This document shows, in pieces, positions 63,938 through 64,000 of a stretch of 64,000 nucleotides of DNA. Source of the DNA: CAVVSD01 sp963757125 (GTDB taxonomy: Bacteria > Actinomycetota > Thermoleophilia > Solirubrobacterales > Solirubrobacteraceae). Every line of letters starts with the position of its first letter. The stretch's first letter is position 1. The translations under genes and the position numbers were made by a program. The stretch lies in assembly GCA_963757125.1 (NCBI GenBank), contig CAVWQP010000004.1, positions 1,116,001-1,180,000 of the forward strand, in the 5' to 3' direction. The notes under the pieces are model-generated. The model was not told the origin of the DNA. It did no database searches and saw nothing but the letters and a program-made list of their open reading frames with translations.

Positions 63938-64000
63938 GCGATCTGCCTCCGGGCGAACGCCCACTCGAGGGTCAGCCCGATCGCGACGCCCCACAGCATC
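63934..64000 (-). CDS. 3' end of an unidentified membrane-protein gene (cut by window edge)
   Basis: The minus strand ends with at least 21 codons (LWGVAIGLTLEWAFARRQIA, stop TGA) that overlap the EamA start at ATGA. The stretch is hydrophobic with a basic end, as expected for the last helix of a membrane protein. Too short to name; co-transcription with the EamA gene is likely. Confidence 0.5.
   Translation of the reverse strand, partial: MLWGVAIGLTLEWAFARRQIA

Overview
The window is very GC-rich DNA with dense, short-gapped genes, many GTG starts and frequent 4-base GTGA/ATGA stop-start overlaps. Protein content (class A PBP with a Pro/Ala/Gln tail, sortase, PIG-V-like mannosyltransferase, FCD-GntR and HyuA/HyuB catabolism genes) points to a high-GC actinobacterium, most probably Thermoleophilia/Solirubrobacterales. 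That placement is inference from composition and gene style; no 16S gene is present.

From 1 to about 25.7 kb the window is mainly housekeeping and envelope genes: a truncated OmpR-type response regulator; a membrane M28-like protein, sortase and sulfurtransferase; a class A penicillin-binding protein, infA and thiL; an MscS channel; a mannosyltransferase, HAD hydrolase and CPBP protease; an L,D-transpeptidase followed by pyrE, an SGNH hydrolase and a GST-like protein; metF and pyrD; a PLP decarboxylase with two PNPOx-barrel proteins, one fused to GAF and winged-helix domains; a flavin monooxygenase; a PAP2 phosphatase; a Kelch/YVTN lipoprotein; and a methyltransferase. From 25.7 to 28.4 kb a three-gene block (aromatic-type FAD monooxygenase with a cytochrome b5 tail, DJ-1/isocyanide-hydratase-like protein, small membrane protein) sits directly 3' of tRNA-Arg(CCT). 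From 28.5 to 36.3 kb lies a complete dipeptide/oligopeptide ABC transporter plus a second, divergent solute-binding lipoprotein.

From about 36.9 kb to the right edge is an accessory catabolic region: isochorismatase-like amidohydrolase, HMG-CoA-lyase-like enzyme, ICL/PEP-mutase-like lyase, Asp/Glu-racemase-like protein, FCD-GntR regulator, MmgE/PrpD, MaoC, quinone oxidoreductase, two separate HyuA/HyuB pairs, RidA-like protein, amidase, two alpha/beta hydrolases, formamidase/acetamidase, tartrate-dehydrogenase-like enzyme, four SDRs and two exporters/importers. The strongest new signal is a near-palindromic site (A[TA]GTCSGACAT and variants) in six of six regulatory gaps of this region, which would place about eleven transcription units under one FCD-GntR regulator encoded inside the cluster.

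Six single-base frame breaks (metF, two in the PNPOx-GAF gene, the cytochrome b5 monooxygenase, the GntR regulator, the tartrate-dehydrogenase-like gene), plus a probable seventh that deletes the stop between hyuB and an alpha/beta hydrolase, affect otherwise intact genes. Several lie in G/C runs, so sequence error must be excluded before any are read as real pseudogenes or fusions. No CRISPR array, transposase, integrase or rRNA was seen, and no gap exceeds 300 bases.
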